Shown here: positions 27,276-38,900 of the stretch, in pieces
How positions within the stretch are numbered: the first letter of the stretch is position 1
How the letters are laid out: the number at the start of each line of letters is the position of its first letter
Program-made: the position numbers and the translations under genes
From: Pseudomonas lini
Lineage (GTDB): Bacteria; Pseudomonadota; Gammaproteobacteria; Pseudomonadales; Pseudomonadaceae
Length of the DNA stretch: 64,000 bases
NCBI RefSeq assembly: GCF_001042905.1
Contig: NZ_JYLB01000004.1
Location: 496,001 to 560,000 of the forward strand
Direction of reading: 5' to 3'
Notes under the pieces: generated by a model
What the model saw: only the letters and a program-made list of their open reading frames with translations
Database searches by the model: none
Told to the model about the DNA's origin: nothing

Positions 27276-28643
27276 CTATCTTTCGCGCATCGCCTCAGTC
27301 CGCGCTTTCAACACCGGTTTAAGCAAATAATCCAGCACGCTTTTCTCCCCGGTAATAATGTCCACCGTCGCCACCATCCCCGGAATGATCAGCAGCGGTT
27401 TCGCATCTCCGCCCAAGTGATTCTTGTCGGTGCGCACTTGAATCAGATAAAAGCTGTTGCCCTTGTCATCGGTGATGGTGTCCGCCCCGATCAGCTCCAG
27501 CTTCGCACTCAACCCCCCATAAATCGTGTAGTCGTAAGCGCTGAACTTGACCATGGCTTTCTGGCCCGGGTGCAGGAACGCCACGTCTTGAGGGCGGACC
27601 TTGGCTTCGATCAGCAGGTTGTCTTCCAGCGGCACGATTTCCACCATGTCGTTACCCGGCTGGACCACGCCACCGATGGTGTTGACCTTCAGCATTTTGA
27701 TAATGCCGTGAACCGGCGACACCACGGTGGTGCGCGTCACGCGGTCGTCGATGGCAATGCTCGAGGCGGTGATTTTCGACAGGTCGGTGCGTTTCTCATT
27801 CAGCTCTTTCGCCGCGTCTGAACGGAAGGATTGTTCGGATTCGTCGATCTTGCTTTTGATCTCATTGATCGCTGATTCGGCACGGGGAATCGCCAGGGTC
27901 GTGGCGTTCAGCGAGCCGCGGATCTCCACCGCGCTGCGTTTGAGCCGCAGGATTTCCACCGGCGAAACCGCCCCGGTGCCCACCAACGGCGCCGACATGT
28001 TCATCTCTTGTTGCAGCAGTGCCAGGCTGGAACTGAACTGGCCCTGTTTGGAACGGAATTCTGCCAACTCCTGGGTTTTCTGCCGAAGTTGTTCGGTCAA
28101 TGTGCGCTGTTCACTGGCCAGTCGGCGCTGGCGTTGTTCATACAGCGAGCGTTCGTCCTCGGCCACTTGCGGCGCCTTGGCGATCACTTCCGCGGACAAC
28201 TTGAATGGCCGGCCTTCCGCTTCGGCGGACAGCCGTTCGACCTGCGCGGTCAGTGCATAGCGGTCCGCTTCGCTTTCACCTTTGTTCGACAGAAAACGCG
28301 TGTCATCCAGGCGCAGCAACGTGTCGCCCTTGTTCACCATTTGCCCTTCGCGCACGAAGATTTCCGTGACGATGCCACCCTCCAGGTTCTGGATCACCTG
28401 AATCTTGCTCGACGGAATCGCCTTGCCTTCGCCCGTGGTGACTTCCTGCAACACGGCGAATTTGGCCCAGACCAGCGCGGTGATCAGCAACGCCGCTGCC
28501 AGCCACACGGTGATCCGCGACCAGCGCGGCGAATCCTGCAACGAGGCGCCGGCGGTTTCCGGCATGAATTCGCTTTCGGCGCTTTTGCTGAAACTGCCAA
28601 AGTAGCCTCTGTCCTTTGATGACGCGGACGATGAATCAGACAT
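27276..28643 (-). CDS. mapC: Type I secretion membrane-fusion protein (HlyD/LapC family)
   Basis: This 455-residue periplasmic adaptor links the ABC transporter to the TolC-like channel. There is an N-terminal cytoplasmic tail, one membrane helix (VWLAAALLITALVWAKFAVL), a biotinyl-lipoyl half (VIQNLEGGIVTEIFVREG), long coiled-coil arms (about residues 95-300) and a C-terminal beta domain ending LDYLLKPVLKARTEAMRER. The ATG at 28643 follows TAGGAG at 6 nt; a TTG further up is not used. It follows mapB by 9 bp. Symbols map are used because this secretion set sits next to a MapA-type adhesin; a second set, LapBCE, is usually found elsewhere in these genomes. Confidence 0.85.
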   Translation of the reverse strand: MSDSSSASSKDRGYFGSFSKSAESEFMPETAGASLQDSPRWSRITVWLAAALLITALVWAKFAVLQEVTTGEGKAIPSSKIQVIQNLEGGIVTEIFVREGQMVNKGDTLLRLDDTRFLSNKGESEADRYALTAQVERLSAEAEGRPFKLSAEVIAKAPQVAEDERSLYEQRQRRLASEQRTLTEQLRQKTQELAEFRSKQGQFSSSLALLQQEMNMSAPLVGTGAVSPVEILRLKRSAVEIRGSLNATTLAIPRAESAINEIKSKIDESEQSFRSDAAKELNEKRTDLSKITASSIAIDDRVTRTTVVSPVHGIIKMLKVNTIGGVVQPGNDMVEIVPLEDNLLIEAKVRPQDVAFLHPGQKAMVKFSAYDYTIYGGLSAKLELIGADTITDDKGNSFYLIQVRTDKNHLGGDAKPLLIIPGMVATVDIITGEKSVLDYLLKPVLKARTEAMRER

Positions 28644-28652
28644 GGGCAACTC

Positions 28653-30812
28653 CTAAACCGTCGCAGAGCCGACACGGCCCTTGCGCAATGCATCGATGAC
28701 CGCTTCTTTCGGGCCGTCGGCGACGATCCGCCCGTTGTCCAGCACCACCAACCGGTCCACCAGGCTGAGCATCGAGGTGCGGTGAGTGACCAGCAGCAGG
28801 GTTTTGCCCTGAATCCAGCCGTGGAGTTTTTGCCGCAGGACGTCTTCGCTGCTGTTGTCCATGGCGCTGGTGGGTTCGTCGAGCAGCATGATCGGCGGGT
28901 CGAGCAACAAGGCCCGCGCCAGCAACACCGCTTGGCGTTGACCGCCCGACAGCAATTGACCGCGTTCGCCTACCGGCCGGTCGAAGCCTTGGGGATGTTG
29001 ACGAGCCAGTTCGGTGACGCCGGTCAGTTCAGCGACTTCAAGCATCCGGGCATCGCTGATGTAGCGCGCGCCGAGGGTCAGGTTGTCGCGCAGGCTGCCG
29101 GCCAGCAGCGGCAGGTCGTGGGCAACGTAGCCGATCTGTTGGCGCAGGTCGGCGACGTCCAGTTGTCGCAGGTCCAGGCCATCGAGCAGCAACTGGCCTT
29201 CTTCCGGCGCATAGAACCCCATCACCAGCCGCGCTAACGTGCTTTTGCCCGAACCGCTGCGGCCGATGATGCCGATCCGTTCGCCGGGTTTCATGCTGAA
29301 GCTGACGTTGGCCAGGGCCGGAGCATTCTGGCCGTTGTAGTGAAACGTCACGCCGCTGACGTCGAGTGCGCCTTGCAGTTGCGTGCGCTCCAATGGTCGC
29401 TGTTTGGCGTCACGTTCTTGCGGCAACGACATCAGCGCATCGGTGCTTTTCATGGTCAGTTGCGCTTGCTGATAACGGGTGATCAGCCCGGCGATTTGTC
29501 CCAGCGGCGCGAGCACGCGGCTGCCGAGCATGTAGGTCGCTACCAGAGCGCCGACGCTGAGGTTGCCGGCAATGATGCTGTAGACGCCGGCGACGATGGT
29601 CGCCATGCCGGAGAACTGTTGGATGAACAGCGTGCCATTGGTGGCCAGCGCCGAGAGGTTGCGCGCATGGCTGTCGAGGCGGGTGAGGGCGCCGTGGGTG
29701 CTTTCCCATTTGTGTTGGCGTTCGCTTTCGGCGCTGCACGCCTTGAGGGTTTCCAGGCCGCCGAGGGTTTCGATCAGCAGGGCCTGGCGTTCGGCGCCGA
29801 GGCTCAGACTCTTCTGCACGGTGTCGCGCAGACGTGACTGGATCACCATGGCAAAGATGATCGTGATGGGGAACGCCAACAGCGGAATCACCACCAGCCA
29901 GCCACCAAGCAGGCCGATCACCACCAGCATCAACACCGCGAAGGGCAGGTCGATCAGGCTGGTCAGGGTGACGGCGGTGAGAAATTCCCGCAGGCCCTGA
30001 AAGTCATGAATGCTCTGGGCGAAACCGCCGATGGTCGCTGGCCGCGCTTTCATCGCCATGCCGGTGATGCGTTCGAACAAGGTCGCCGAAAGAATCACGT
30101 CGGTTTTCTTCCCGGCGGTGTCCAGCAAGTGCGCACGAACCACCCGTAGCACCAATTCGAACCCGGTGCCGATCAGCAAGCCGATCGACAGCACCCACAA
30201 CGTTGAAGTGGCCTGGTTCGGCACCACCCGGTCGTAGGTCTGCATCACGAACAGCGGCACCATCAGGCCCAGCAGGTTGATCAGAAAACTCGCCAGAATC
30301 GCATCGCTGTACAGCCACTTCGACAACTTCAGCGTGTCGCGAAACCACGCCTCGACTCGCGGCACCAGCGGCGCGCGCAAGTCTTCGAGTTCATGCCGCG
30401 GCCGGGCGAACAAGGCCTGGCCGCTGTAGTTGGTGGCCAGCTCGTCCGTGCTGACCCATTGTTCTCCACCGTCGGCTTCGCTCGGCAGAATCAGTGCCTG
30501 ACCGTCATTGCCGAAGCGACGCAAGATTGCGCAGCGGCCATGGTTGAGGATCAGCATCACAGGCAGGTTGAGCGCGGAAATCTCCCCCAGTTCACGGCGC
30601 AACACACGCGCCTGCAAACTGGCCCGGGCCGCTGCGCGCGGCAGCAGGTCCAGGCTCAAACGTTGGTGTGCCATTGGCAGCCCGGCACTCAGGCTGGCGC
30701 GACTGACCGTCGCGCCATGAAGTTTGCAGAGGATCAACAGACCGTCCAGAAGCGGGTCATCGAAGCTCAGACGCGGATCGACGCCAGTGTTGCCGGTTTC
30801 CATGCTGGTCAC
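28653..30812 (-). CDS. mapB: Type I secretion ABC transporter (LapB family)
   Basis: This 719-residue inner-membrane exporter ATPase has a C39-like domain (about residues 15-140) that lacks the protease catalytic set, as in HlyB/LapB. It is followed by a six-helix transmembrane domain (about 160-430) and a nucleotide-binding domain. Walker A is IGRSGSGKST, the signature is LLSGGQRQ, and Walker B is IMLLDEPTSAMD. The GTG at 30812 has GGGAG 7 nt upstream, better than the downstream ATG at 30776 or the longer frame to 30839. With mapE upstream and mapC downstream it makes the complete type I machine for the adhesin encoded divergently at 32909. Confidence 0.87.
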   Translation of the reverse strand: MTSMETGNTGVDPRLSFDDPLLDGLLILCKLHGATVSRASLSAGLPMAHQRLSLDLLPRAAARASLQARVLRRELGEISALNLPVMLILNHGRCAILRRFGNDGQALILPSEADGGEQWVSTDELATNYSGQALFARPRHELEDLRAPLVPRVEAWFRDTLKLSKWLYSDAILASFLINLLGLMVPLFVMQTYDRVVPNQATSTLWVLSIGLLIGTGFELVLRVVRAHLLDTAGKKTDVILSATLFERITGMAMKARPATIGGFAQSIHDFQGLREFLTAVTLTSLIDLPFAVLMLVVIGLLGGWLVVIPLLAFPITIIFAMVIQSRLRDTVQKSLSLGAERQALLIETLGGLETLKACSAESERQHKWESTHGALTRLDSHARNLSALATNGTLFIQQFSGMATIVAGVYSIIAGNLSVGALVATYMLGSRVLAPLGQIAGLITRYQQAQLTMKSTDALMSLPQERDAKQRPLERTQLQGALDVSGVTFHYNGQNAPALANVSFSMKPGERIGIIGRSGSGKSTLARLVMGFYAPEEGQLLLDGLDLRQLDVADLRQQIGYVAHDLPLLAGSLRDNLTLGARYISDARMLEVAELTGVTELARQHPQGFDRPVGERGQLLSGGQRQAVLLARALLLDPPIMLLDEPTSAMDNSSEDVLRQKLHGWIQGKTLLLVTHRTSMLSLVDRLVVLDNGRIVADGPKEAVIDALRKGRVGSATV

Positions 30813-30864
30813 TTGATCGCTCCCGTTGCGCTGCGGCAATTGGCATAAATATCTACATATCTCC

Positions 30865-30950
30865 CTGTAGGAGCTGCCGAAGGCTGCGATCTTTTGATCT
30901 TGATCTTGAAAAACAAAATCAAAAGATCGCAGCCTTCGGCAGCTCCTACA
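30865..30950. repeat. REP pair (TGTAGGAGCTGCCGAAGG family)
   Basis: A long near-perfect hairpin between mapE and mapB inside a putative operon; it could lower expression of mapBC relative to mapE. Confidence 0.85.
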
Positions 30951-30960
30951 CGGGGTTACT

Positions 30961-32319
30961 TCATTTCAGTTCAGGCAAACGAGCTTCGTTTTTCACTTCG
31001 GTGGAGGCGATCGCATCGGCGGGCAGCACCACCCGTTGTTTGCTCAGCAACTGACCCATATTCGCCAGCACGCGGTACATCGAAAACTCCTCGGTGTAGC
31101 GCACTTCGGTGTAGCGGCGGTTGGCGTTGTAGAGCTCGTTTTCACTGTCGAGCAAGTCGAGCAAGGTCCGTTGACCAAGGCCGAACTGATCCTGATACGC
31201 GGCCCGCACACGGGTGGTGGTTTCGGCGTATTCACGGGCGGTCGGGGTTTGTTTCTTGGCGTTGAGCATGGCGTTCCAGGCCAGGTGGATGTTCTCGTTG
31301 AGCTGGCGCAGGGCGTTGTTGCGGATGTCCAGCGCCTGGTTGATCTGGTGCGCATTGGAGGCCAGTCGGGCCTTGTCGCTGCCGCCGCGGAACAGGTTGT
31401 AGTTCATCACCACACCCACTCGCCATTCGTTGTCGTGGCCTTCGTCGCCCTGAATATTGTTATTCGCGCCCACCGCCGCTTCAGCGTCAAAACGCGGGTA
31501 GAACGGCGACTTGGAGACTTCGTACTGGCTCTCGGCCGATTGCACATCGGCCTGGGCGGATTTCAGGTACGGGTTGTTTTCCACCATGCTCTGCTGGGCT
31601 TCCGGAAGGGTGGCGGGCAATTCGCCGCGGGTCGATGGCGGCGCTTCGAGTTCATCGGGCATGCGCCCCACGACGCTGTAGAAATTCGTCTCGGCATCGG
31701 CCAGATCGACTTCGGCGGTGTCGAGGTTGTTTTGCGCCAGCGCCCGGCGAGCGGTGGACTGGTCGGAGTCGGCGTTGCTGCCAACCCCACGTTCGGTGCG
31801 CAGGCCGATCTGATCGTTGACCCGCATGTGCGCTTGCAGGTTGTTCTTGGCCAGGGTCACCAGTTCGCGGCGCTTGAGCACTTCGAGGTAAACCTCGACG
31901 GTGCGCAGGGCCAGGTCCTGAGCGGTGCCCTGAGCGTAATAGGCTCGCGAGTTGGCCACGCCTTTGGTGCGCGCGACCTCGTTGGAGGTGTTGAAGCCGT
32001 CGAACAGCATCTGCCGCAGGCGCAGTTCCGATTGGGTGTAGGTGAGGATTTCGGTGTGGTGGTTGCCCTGCGCCCGAGTGGTGGTGTTATCGCTGTACCC
32101 GCGCCCGTAGCCGGCGTTCAAATCCACCGATGGATAAAAGCCCCCTTTGGCGACTTTAATCTGCTCGTCGGCCGAGAGCCGGGCATCGACCCGCGACGAC
32201 AGTTCCGGGTGGGTCGCAATGGTGCTCTGGATCGCCTCGGTCAATGACATCGCCTGAGCCTGAGAAGTGCAGGCCATGGCCAGCAAAATCGCGCTGCAGA
32301 GGGGGGTTAAAACGCGCAT
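30961..32319 (-). CDS. mapE: TolC-family outer-membrane channel (LapE-like)
   Basis: This 452-residue outer-membrane efflux protein has a signal peptide cleaved near SQAQA. It contains two TolC repeats (about residues 25-220 and 235-430) made of long helices and short strands, with the typical EAIQSTIATHPEL start and NLFRGGSDKARL in the second repeat. The C-terminal segment AIASTEVKNEARLPELK is hydrophilic. It is the outer-membrane duct of the type I system with MapB and MapC and is first in the minus-strand run. GAGAGG precedes the ATG. Its start and that of mapA diverge across about 590 bp of regulatory DNA. Confidence 0.86.
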   Translation of the reverse strand: MRVLTPLCSAILLAMACTSQAQAMSLTEAIQSTIATHPELSSRVDARLSADEQIKVAKGGFYPSVDLNAGYGRGYSDNTTTRAQGNHHTEILTYTQSELRLRQMLFDGFNTSNEVARTKGVANSRAYYAQGTAQDLALRTVEVYLEVLKRRELVTLAKNNLQAHMRVNDQIGLRTERGVGSNADSDQSTARRALAQNNLDTAEVDLADAETNFYSVVGRMPDELEAPPSTRGELPATLPEAQQSMVENNPYLKSAQADVQSAESQYEVSKSPFYPRFDAEAAVGANNNIQGDEGHDNEWRVGVVMNYNLFRGGSDKARLASNAHQINQALDIRNNALRQLNENIHLAWNAMLNAKKQTPTAREYAETTTRVRAAYQDQFGLGQRTLLDLLDSENELYNANRRYTEVRYTEEFSMYRVLANMGQLLSKQRVVLPADAIASTEVKNEARLPELK

Positions 32320-32908
32320 GGATGCCTCTCCCTGATTCCTGATGGTACTTAGTGAGTCGCCAAATATTTGACGTTATTTTTAAGCGAAACCGTCTCACGC
32401 TTGTTACAACAGAGCTAAGAACATCCTGAAGAGAAGCTAAGAAGGATTTCTCATAAGTCTTATGCCGAAAAAAACTTATGCGCTCTGAAAAATCCAGCAC
32501 ATTGTTCAATGCGAAAGCCTTGTTTTTGTGAGCTCTCAGAGCATCGACGGGCTTTAGGAAAGTTCCATTCACTTTTCGACACAGGGCGAAGAAGTGCTGG
32601 AGGGGAGGGAAGCGAGACGGTTTAGAGGCGACAATTTTTTGTCGCTCGAGTGATTCAAAACCGTTACGCATCGTTAACAGGGCGGTTATTTTGGAAGTGG
32701 ACCCCGATGCCATTGATTGCAGAGGGTTTTATCCCGATCCAGGAATCCCCCTTGCGAGCGACACGCCTGGCGAGAATGTCGGGAGGCAGCGGTTTACCTC
32801 AGGTAAACGCTTTCTCGGCAAACAATCCGCCAGGCAACCTGCCTGAACCATGAGCACGTCTTCGCGCAAACAGGATGCCGACAGCAGTTGGCAGCGGAGG
32901 AAATGCAC
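32320..32908. promoter_or_regulatory. Divergent mapE/mapA control region with leader hairpin
   Basis: No gene can be supported here. The first 170 bp are AT-rich and probably hold the mapE promoter. Near the mapA end, GTTTACC (32792-32798) and GGTAAAC (32802-32808) form a tight hairpin with a 3-nt loop; outer AGC and GCT extend it with one bulged base. It lies 98 bp before the mapA ATG in the presumed leader. TTCTC follows, not a T-run, so it is more likely a leader element or operator than a terminator. Confidence 0.45.
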
Positions 32909-35900
32909 ATGGCAACGCTCATCGGTATCGTCAGTAAGGTCATCGGTCAGGTGTACGCAGTGGCGGGTGATGGCACCCGACGCACTCTGGTCGAGGGCGA
33001 TCGGCTGTTTGCCGGCGAGCAACTGGTCACCGGGGCCGAAGGCGCGGTGGCGGTGCAGTTGAAAAATGGCCAGGAGCTGACCCTGGGGCGTGACAGCAGC
33101 CTGCAGATGACGACCCAATTACTGGCGCATCAGGTCCCACACGTGGAGACCGCCGACGCAGTAACACCGAGCCAGGCGCAACTGACCGATGTCGAGCAAC
33201 TGCAAAAAGCCATTGCCGCTGGCGCCGACCCGACTCAAACAGGTGAAGCCACTGCCGCCGGACCGGGCGCCTCGGGCGCGCCGGGTGGATTGGGCGGCGG
33301 TCACAGTTTTGTGTTGCTGGAGGAAGTGGCGGGCCGGGTCGATCCCATCATTGGTTTCCCCACCGCGGGCTTCAACGGTATTCCCGAATTCCCCTTGGCG
33401 CGCCGAGACGCTGATCCGGGCAATGGCGATAACGGTGCGGGTGGTGCAGGTGGGACCGGCGCGCTGAATAACCCGGTCACCCTCATTGGCCTGTCGGCGG
33501 CGGGGGGCGAACTGACCCTCAATGAAGCCCATCTGGCGGACGGTTCAGCCAGCAACCCCGGAGCACTGATTCAAAACGGCACATTCACAGTCATTGCGGC
33601 TGACGGGCTGACCAGCCTGAACATCGGCGGGATCAACGTGATCAGTGGCGGTGTGCCCGCCGGTTTTCCGCAGTCGATCACCACGCAACTGGGCAACACC
33701 CTGACGATCACCGGTTACAACCCGGCCACCGGCGTGGTGAGTTACAGCTACACCCTGGTTGGCAACGAAACCCACTCGGCTGGCGACGGCGCCAACAACC
33801 TCAGCGAACAGTTCACCGTGGTCGCGAGTGATAGCAACGGCGATACCGCCACCGGTTCGCTGGACGTCAACATCACTGACGATGTGCCCAAAGCGGTCGA
33901 CGACACCAACGCCAATACCGCCTCGGAAACCCTGCTGACCCTGACCGGCAGCGTGCTGCCCAACGACCTCCAGGGCGCTGACCGCATTGCCACCGGCCCC
34001 GACAGCGGGCCGGTCATCGGCGGCACGTTCAACGGGACGTACGGCACCCTGGTACTCAACGCCAACGGCACGTACACCTACACCCTGAACACCAACGATG
34101 CGGACTTCAAAGCCTTGAACGGCGGTGGCAACGCTACCGAGAATTTCGTCTACACCCTCACCGATTCCGATGGCGATACCAGCACCGCGACGCTGGTGCT
34201 GAACATCCAGAACAACGATGACCCAGTGACCCTCGATGGCCTGAACGTCAACGGCGGTGAACTCAACGTTTATGAGAAAAACCTCAGCGACGGCACCAGC
34301 CCCAACACGCCAGCCTTGACTCAAAGCGGCACCTTCACCGTCACCGCCCTCGACGGTTTGCAAACCCTGACGGTGGGCGGCATCGCGGTGGTCACCAACG
34401 GTGTGGCCGCAGGTTTCCCGCAATCGATTGTTACTGCGCTCGGCAATACGCTGACCATCACCGGTTTCAACAGTACGACCGGCGTTGTCAGCTACAGCTA
34501 CACCCTGACGGATAACGAAACCCACCCGAACGCCGACGGCACCAACAGCATCACCGAGAACCTCAACGTCGTCGCCACCGACGTCGATGGCAGCACGGCA
34601 TTGGGGCAGATCAACGTCAACATCGTCGATGACTTGCCCACCGCCAATCCTGATCTCGCCACGATAGACGAGGGCGCAACGGCCTCGGGCAACGTGCTGG
34701 ACAATGACGTCGGTGGTGCCGACGGCCCGGCACTCAGTGGTGCGGTGGTTGGCGTGCGCGCCGGCAGCGACACTTCGACTTCAGCCATCGGTGGCCTGAA
34801 TACGCAAATCATCGGCAGCTATGGCTACCTGACGCTGGATGCCAATGGCAACGCGGTGTATCACAGCAACCCGAACTCGGTCAGCGCGCCGGGCGCCACG
34901 GACGTGTTCACCTACACCGTGCGCGATGCCGATGGCGATGAAAGCACCACGACCATCACCATCAACGTGGCCGATTGCACCCTCGTGGCGGTCACCGATA
35001 CCGACGTGACGGTTAGCGAAAAAGCCCTGGATTTGACCCAGGATGGCCAGGACCTGGCAGCGGGCACGGTCACCGGCAGCGAGCCCGGCAACACCGGTGA
35101 AACCGCCTCCGGCACGTTGGTCGGCTCGGTCACCGGCACCACTGGCGTGATCACCTACACCCTGGTCGGCAGCGCCACCGGGACTTATGGGCAACTCCTG
35201 CTCAATCCGGATGGCAGCTACACCTACACGCTGACTTCCGCGCCAGCGACCACGCCCAACGTCAACGACGGGCCGAATACCCTGAGCGAAAGTTTCACCT
35301 ATCAAGCGACCGATCCCTTGGGTAACAGCGTCACCAGTACCATCGTGATCAACATCGTCGATGACGTACCCACCGCCCACGCCGATGCAGTTGCGGTGGC
35401 GGAGGGCGGGACAGTCAGCGGTAATGTGTTGGGCAACGATGTGCTCGGTGCTGACGGCCCTGCGTCGGGTGGTGCAGTGGTCGGCGTACGCGCCGGTAGC
35501 GACACCTCGACGTCGGCCATCGGCGGCTTGAACACGCAAATCAACGGCAGCTACGGCTACCTGACTCTGGATGCCAACGGCAACGCCGTGTACCACAGCA
35601 ATCCAAACTCTGTCAGCGCACCGGGCGCCACGGATGTGTTCACCTATACCGTGCGCGATGCCGATGGCGATGAAAGCACCACGACCATTACCATTAACGT
35701 GGCCGACTGCTCCCTCGTAGTGGTCCCCGATAATGACGTGACGGTTCACGAAAAAGCGCTGGATTTGACCAAGGATGGACAGGACCTGGCGGCGGGCACG
35801 GTTACCGGCAGTGAGCCTGGCAATACCGGCGAAACCGCCAGCGGCACCTTGGCCGGCTCCGTCACCGGCGCCACTGGCGCGATCACTTACACATTGGTCG

Positions 35901-38900
35901 GTAACACCACTGGGACCTACGGGCAAATCCTGCTCAACCCGGATGGCAGCTACACCTACACCCTGATTTCCGCACCAGCGACCACTCCCAACGCGCATGA
36001 CGGACCGAACACCCTGAGTGAAAGCTTCACCTATCAGGCCACCGATTCTCTAGGCAACAGCGTCACCAGTACCATCGTGATCAACATCGTCGATGACGTG
36101 CCGACTGCGCACTGCGACTCAGTCTCGGTGGTAGAGGGCGGGACCGTCAGCGGGAATGTGCTGCACAACGATGTGCTCGGTGCTGACGGCCCGGCGTTGG
36201 GAGGTGCAGTGGTCGGCGTGCGCGCCGGCAGCGACACCTCGACTTCGGCCATCGGCGGCTTGAACAGCCAAATCAACGGCACCTACGGCTATCTCACACT
36301 GGATGCCAACGGTAATGCCGTGTACCACAGCAACCCCAACTCGGTCGGCGAACCAGGCGCCACGGATGTGTTCACCTACACCGTGCGCGATGCTGATGGT
36401 GATGAAAGCACCACCACCCTGACCATCGACGTGTCCAACAACTGCCTTGTAACGGTCACCGATACCGACGTGACGGTCTACGAAAAAGCCCTGGATTTGA
36501 CCCGGGACGGCCAGGACCTGGCAGCAGGCACGGTCACTGGCAGCGAGCCTGGCAACAGCGGTGAAACCGGCTCCGGTACGCTGGTCGGTGCGGTCACCGG
36601 TGCCAGTGGCGCGATCACTTACACCCTGGTCGGCAGCGCCACCGGAACCTACGGGCAGATCCTGCTCAACCCCGACGGCAGCTATACCTACACCCTGACT
36701 TCGGCGCCGAAAACTTCGCCCAACGCCAACGACGGCGCGAACACCCTGAACGAAAGCTTCACCTACACCGCCACCGATGCCGTGGGCAACAGCACCACCG
36801 GCACCCTTGTGGTCAGCATCGTCGATGACGTGCCCAAAGCCGTTGCCTCGGACCGTTCGGTGCCCGCGGTGCAGATCGACTCCAACCTGCTGCTGGTGAT
36901 CGATGTGTCCGGGAGCATGGTCGACCCTTCCGGTGTGTCGGGTCTGTCGCGGCTGGACCTGGCCAAGCAGGCGATCAGCGCATTGCTCGACAAGTATGAC
37001 GACCTCGGCGATGTGAAAGTGCAGATCGTCACCTTCAGCAGCAGCGCCACGGACCTGACCTCTGTGTGGGTCGATGTGGCGACCGCCAAGTCGCTCATCG
37101 CTGGTCTCAGCGAGGGCGGCGGCACCAACTACGACGCAGCCGTGGCGACCATGCAAACCGCGTTCAACACCTCGGGCAAACTGATCGGGGCGCAGAACGT
37201 CGGCTACTTCTTCTCCGATGGCAAACCCAACGAAGGCGACATCGGCACCGCGGACGAGACCGCGCTCAAAGCCTTCCTCGACGCCAATGACATCAAGAAC
37301 TACGCCATCGGCCTGGGCAGTGGCGTCAGTAACGCCAGCCTCGATCCAGTGGCCTATGACGGTAGCACGCACACCGACACCGACGCCGTGATAGTGACCG
37401 ACCTCAATCAGCTCAACTCGGTACTCTCGGGCACCGTGCAAGGCGCGCCGGTCACCGGTTCGTTGTTGGGCGAGGGCGGTACATTTGGCGCCGATGGCGG
37501 ATTCATCAAATCGATTACGATCGATGGCACCACCTACACCTATGACCCGAAAGCCAACAGCAATCAGGGTTCGCTGAGCTTCAGCGGCGGTGCGAACCAC
37601 GGCACGTTCAACACCGCCAATAACACCCTGAGCATTGCCACCGACAACAGCGGCACCCTGGTGGTAAACCTCGACACCGGCGAATACACCTACCTCTCGC
37701 AGAAAACCACGGCCGCGGTGATCACTGAAAACATCGGCTTTACCGCCAGCGACAACGACGGCGATCTGGCCAGCTCCACTCTGGTGATCAACGTGATTCC
37801 GAACACACCACCGGTGGCGGTCGATGATCACGTCATCACCAACGTGCTGTCGGGCAGCATTGTGCTGCCGGGCGAACTGCTGCTGGCCAACGACACCGAC
37901 GTCAATGGCGATCCGCTCACTGCATCGCCGACCACCTTCAATACCGGGTGGGTGATCAAGGGCGCGGACTTTACCGGCACCAACCCGAACTTCAGCTTCA
38001 CCGGCAACAACGTCCAGGCAGTCACCATCGCCCGCAGCGCATTCGTCGCCAACACCGTGGCCATGACGGCGGTGCTGGTGGTCAGCGGGGCACTGGGGTC
38101 GGTCAACGCCAACAATACCAATGATGAGGACCGGATCACCGTCAACCTCAAACAGGGTGAAACCCTCAACCTGGACCACAACCTGGCGGCCGGCCACGTC
38201 ACCATGGAGTACTCGGTCAACGGCGGTGCTTTCACTGCCATCGCCGACGGCCAGACCATCACTGCCACAGCGGACGGCACGTACCAGATCCACATCACCA
38301 ACATCGACGACGGCGGTCCGGGCAACAGCGGGAAGGGGGCGGAAAACTACCAGCTGACCATGACCGTCAACTACGCCGGAGCCCAGGCCACCACGCCGGA
38401 CTTCCACGGCACCTACACCGCCAACGACAACCACGGCGGCAGCGACTCGGCCAATGTGACCATCAGCTATCAGGATGGCCATACGCTGACCGGCACTTCG
38501 GGTGACGACGTACTGGTGGCGGGCGCTGGCAACAACGTCATCAATGCCGGCGACGGCAACGACGTGCTCACCGCAGGTTCAGGCAACAACGAGATGCACG
38601 GCGGCGCCGGCAACGACTTGCTGTTCAGCGGCGCCGGCAACGACCTGCTCGACGGCGGCACCGGCAACGACACCGCGAGCTATGCCCACGCCACCGCCGG
38701 AGTCACCGTCGACCTGGGTCTGGTTACCGCGCAAAACACCCTTGGCGCTGGCACTGACACCCTGACCGGTATCGAAAACCTCACCGGCTCGAACTTCAAC
38801 GACAGCCTCATGGGGAACAACAACAGCAACATCATCAACGGCGGTTTGGGTAACGATGTGCTCAATGGCGGGGGCGGCGACGACTTCCTCATCGGTGGCC

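Noticed and set aside
36119..38482. 787-codon open frame on the minus strand across mapA
   Set aside because: It is a mirror of the repeats and GC bias of mapA; the plus frame has clear domains, a ribosome site and family matches, while the minus frame has none.
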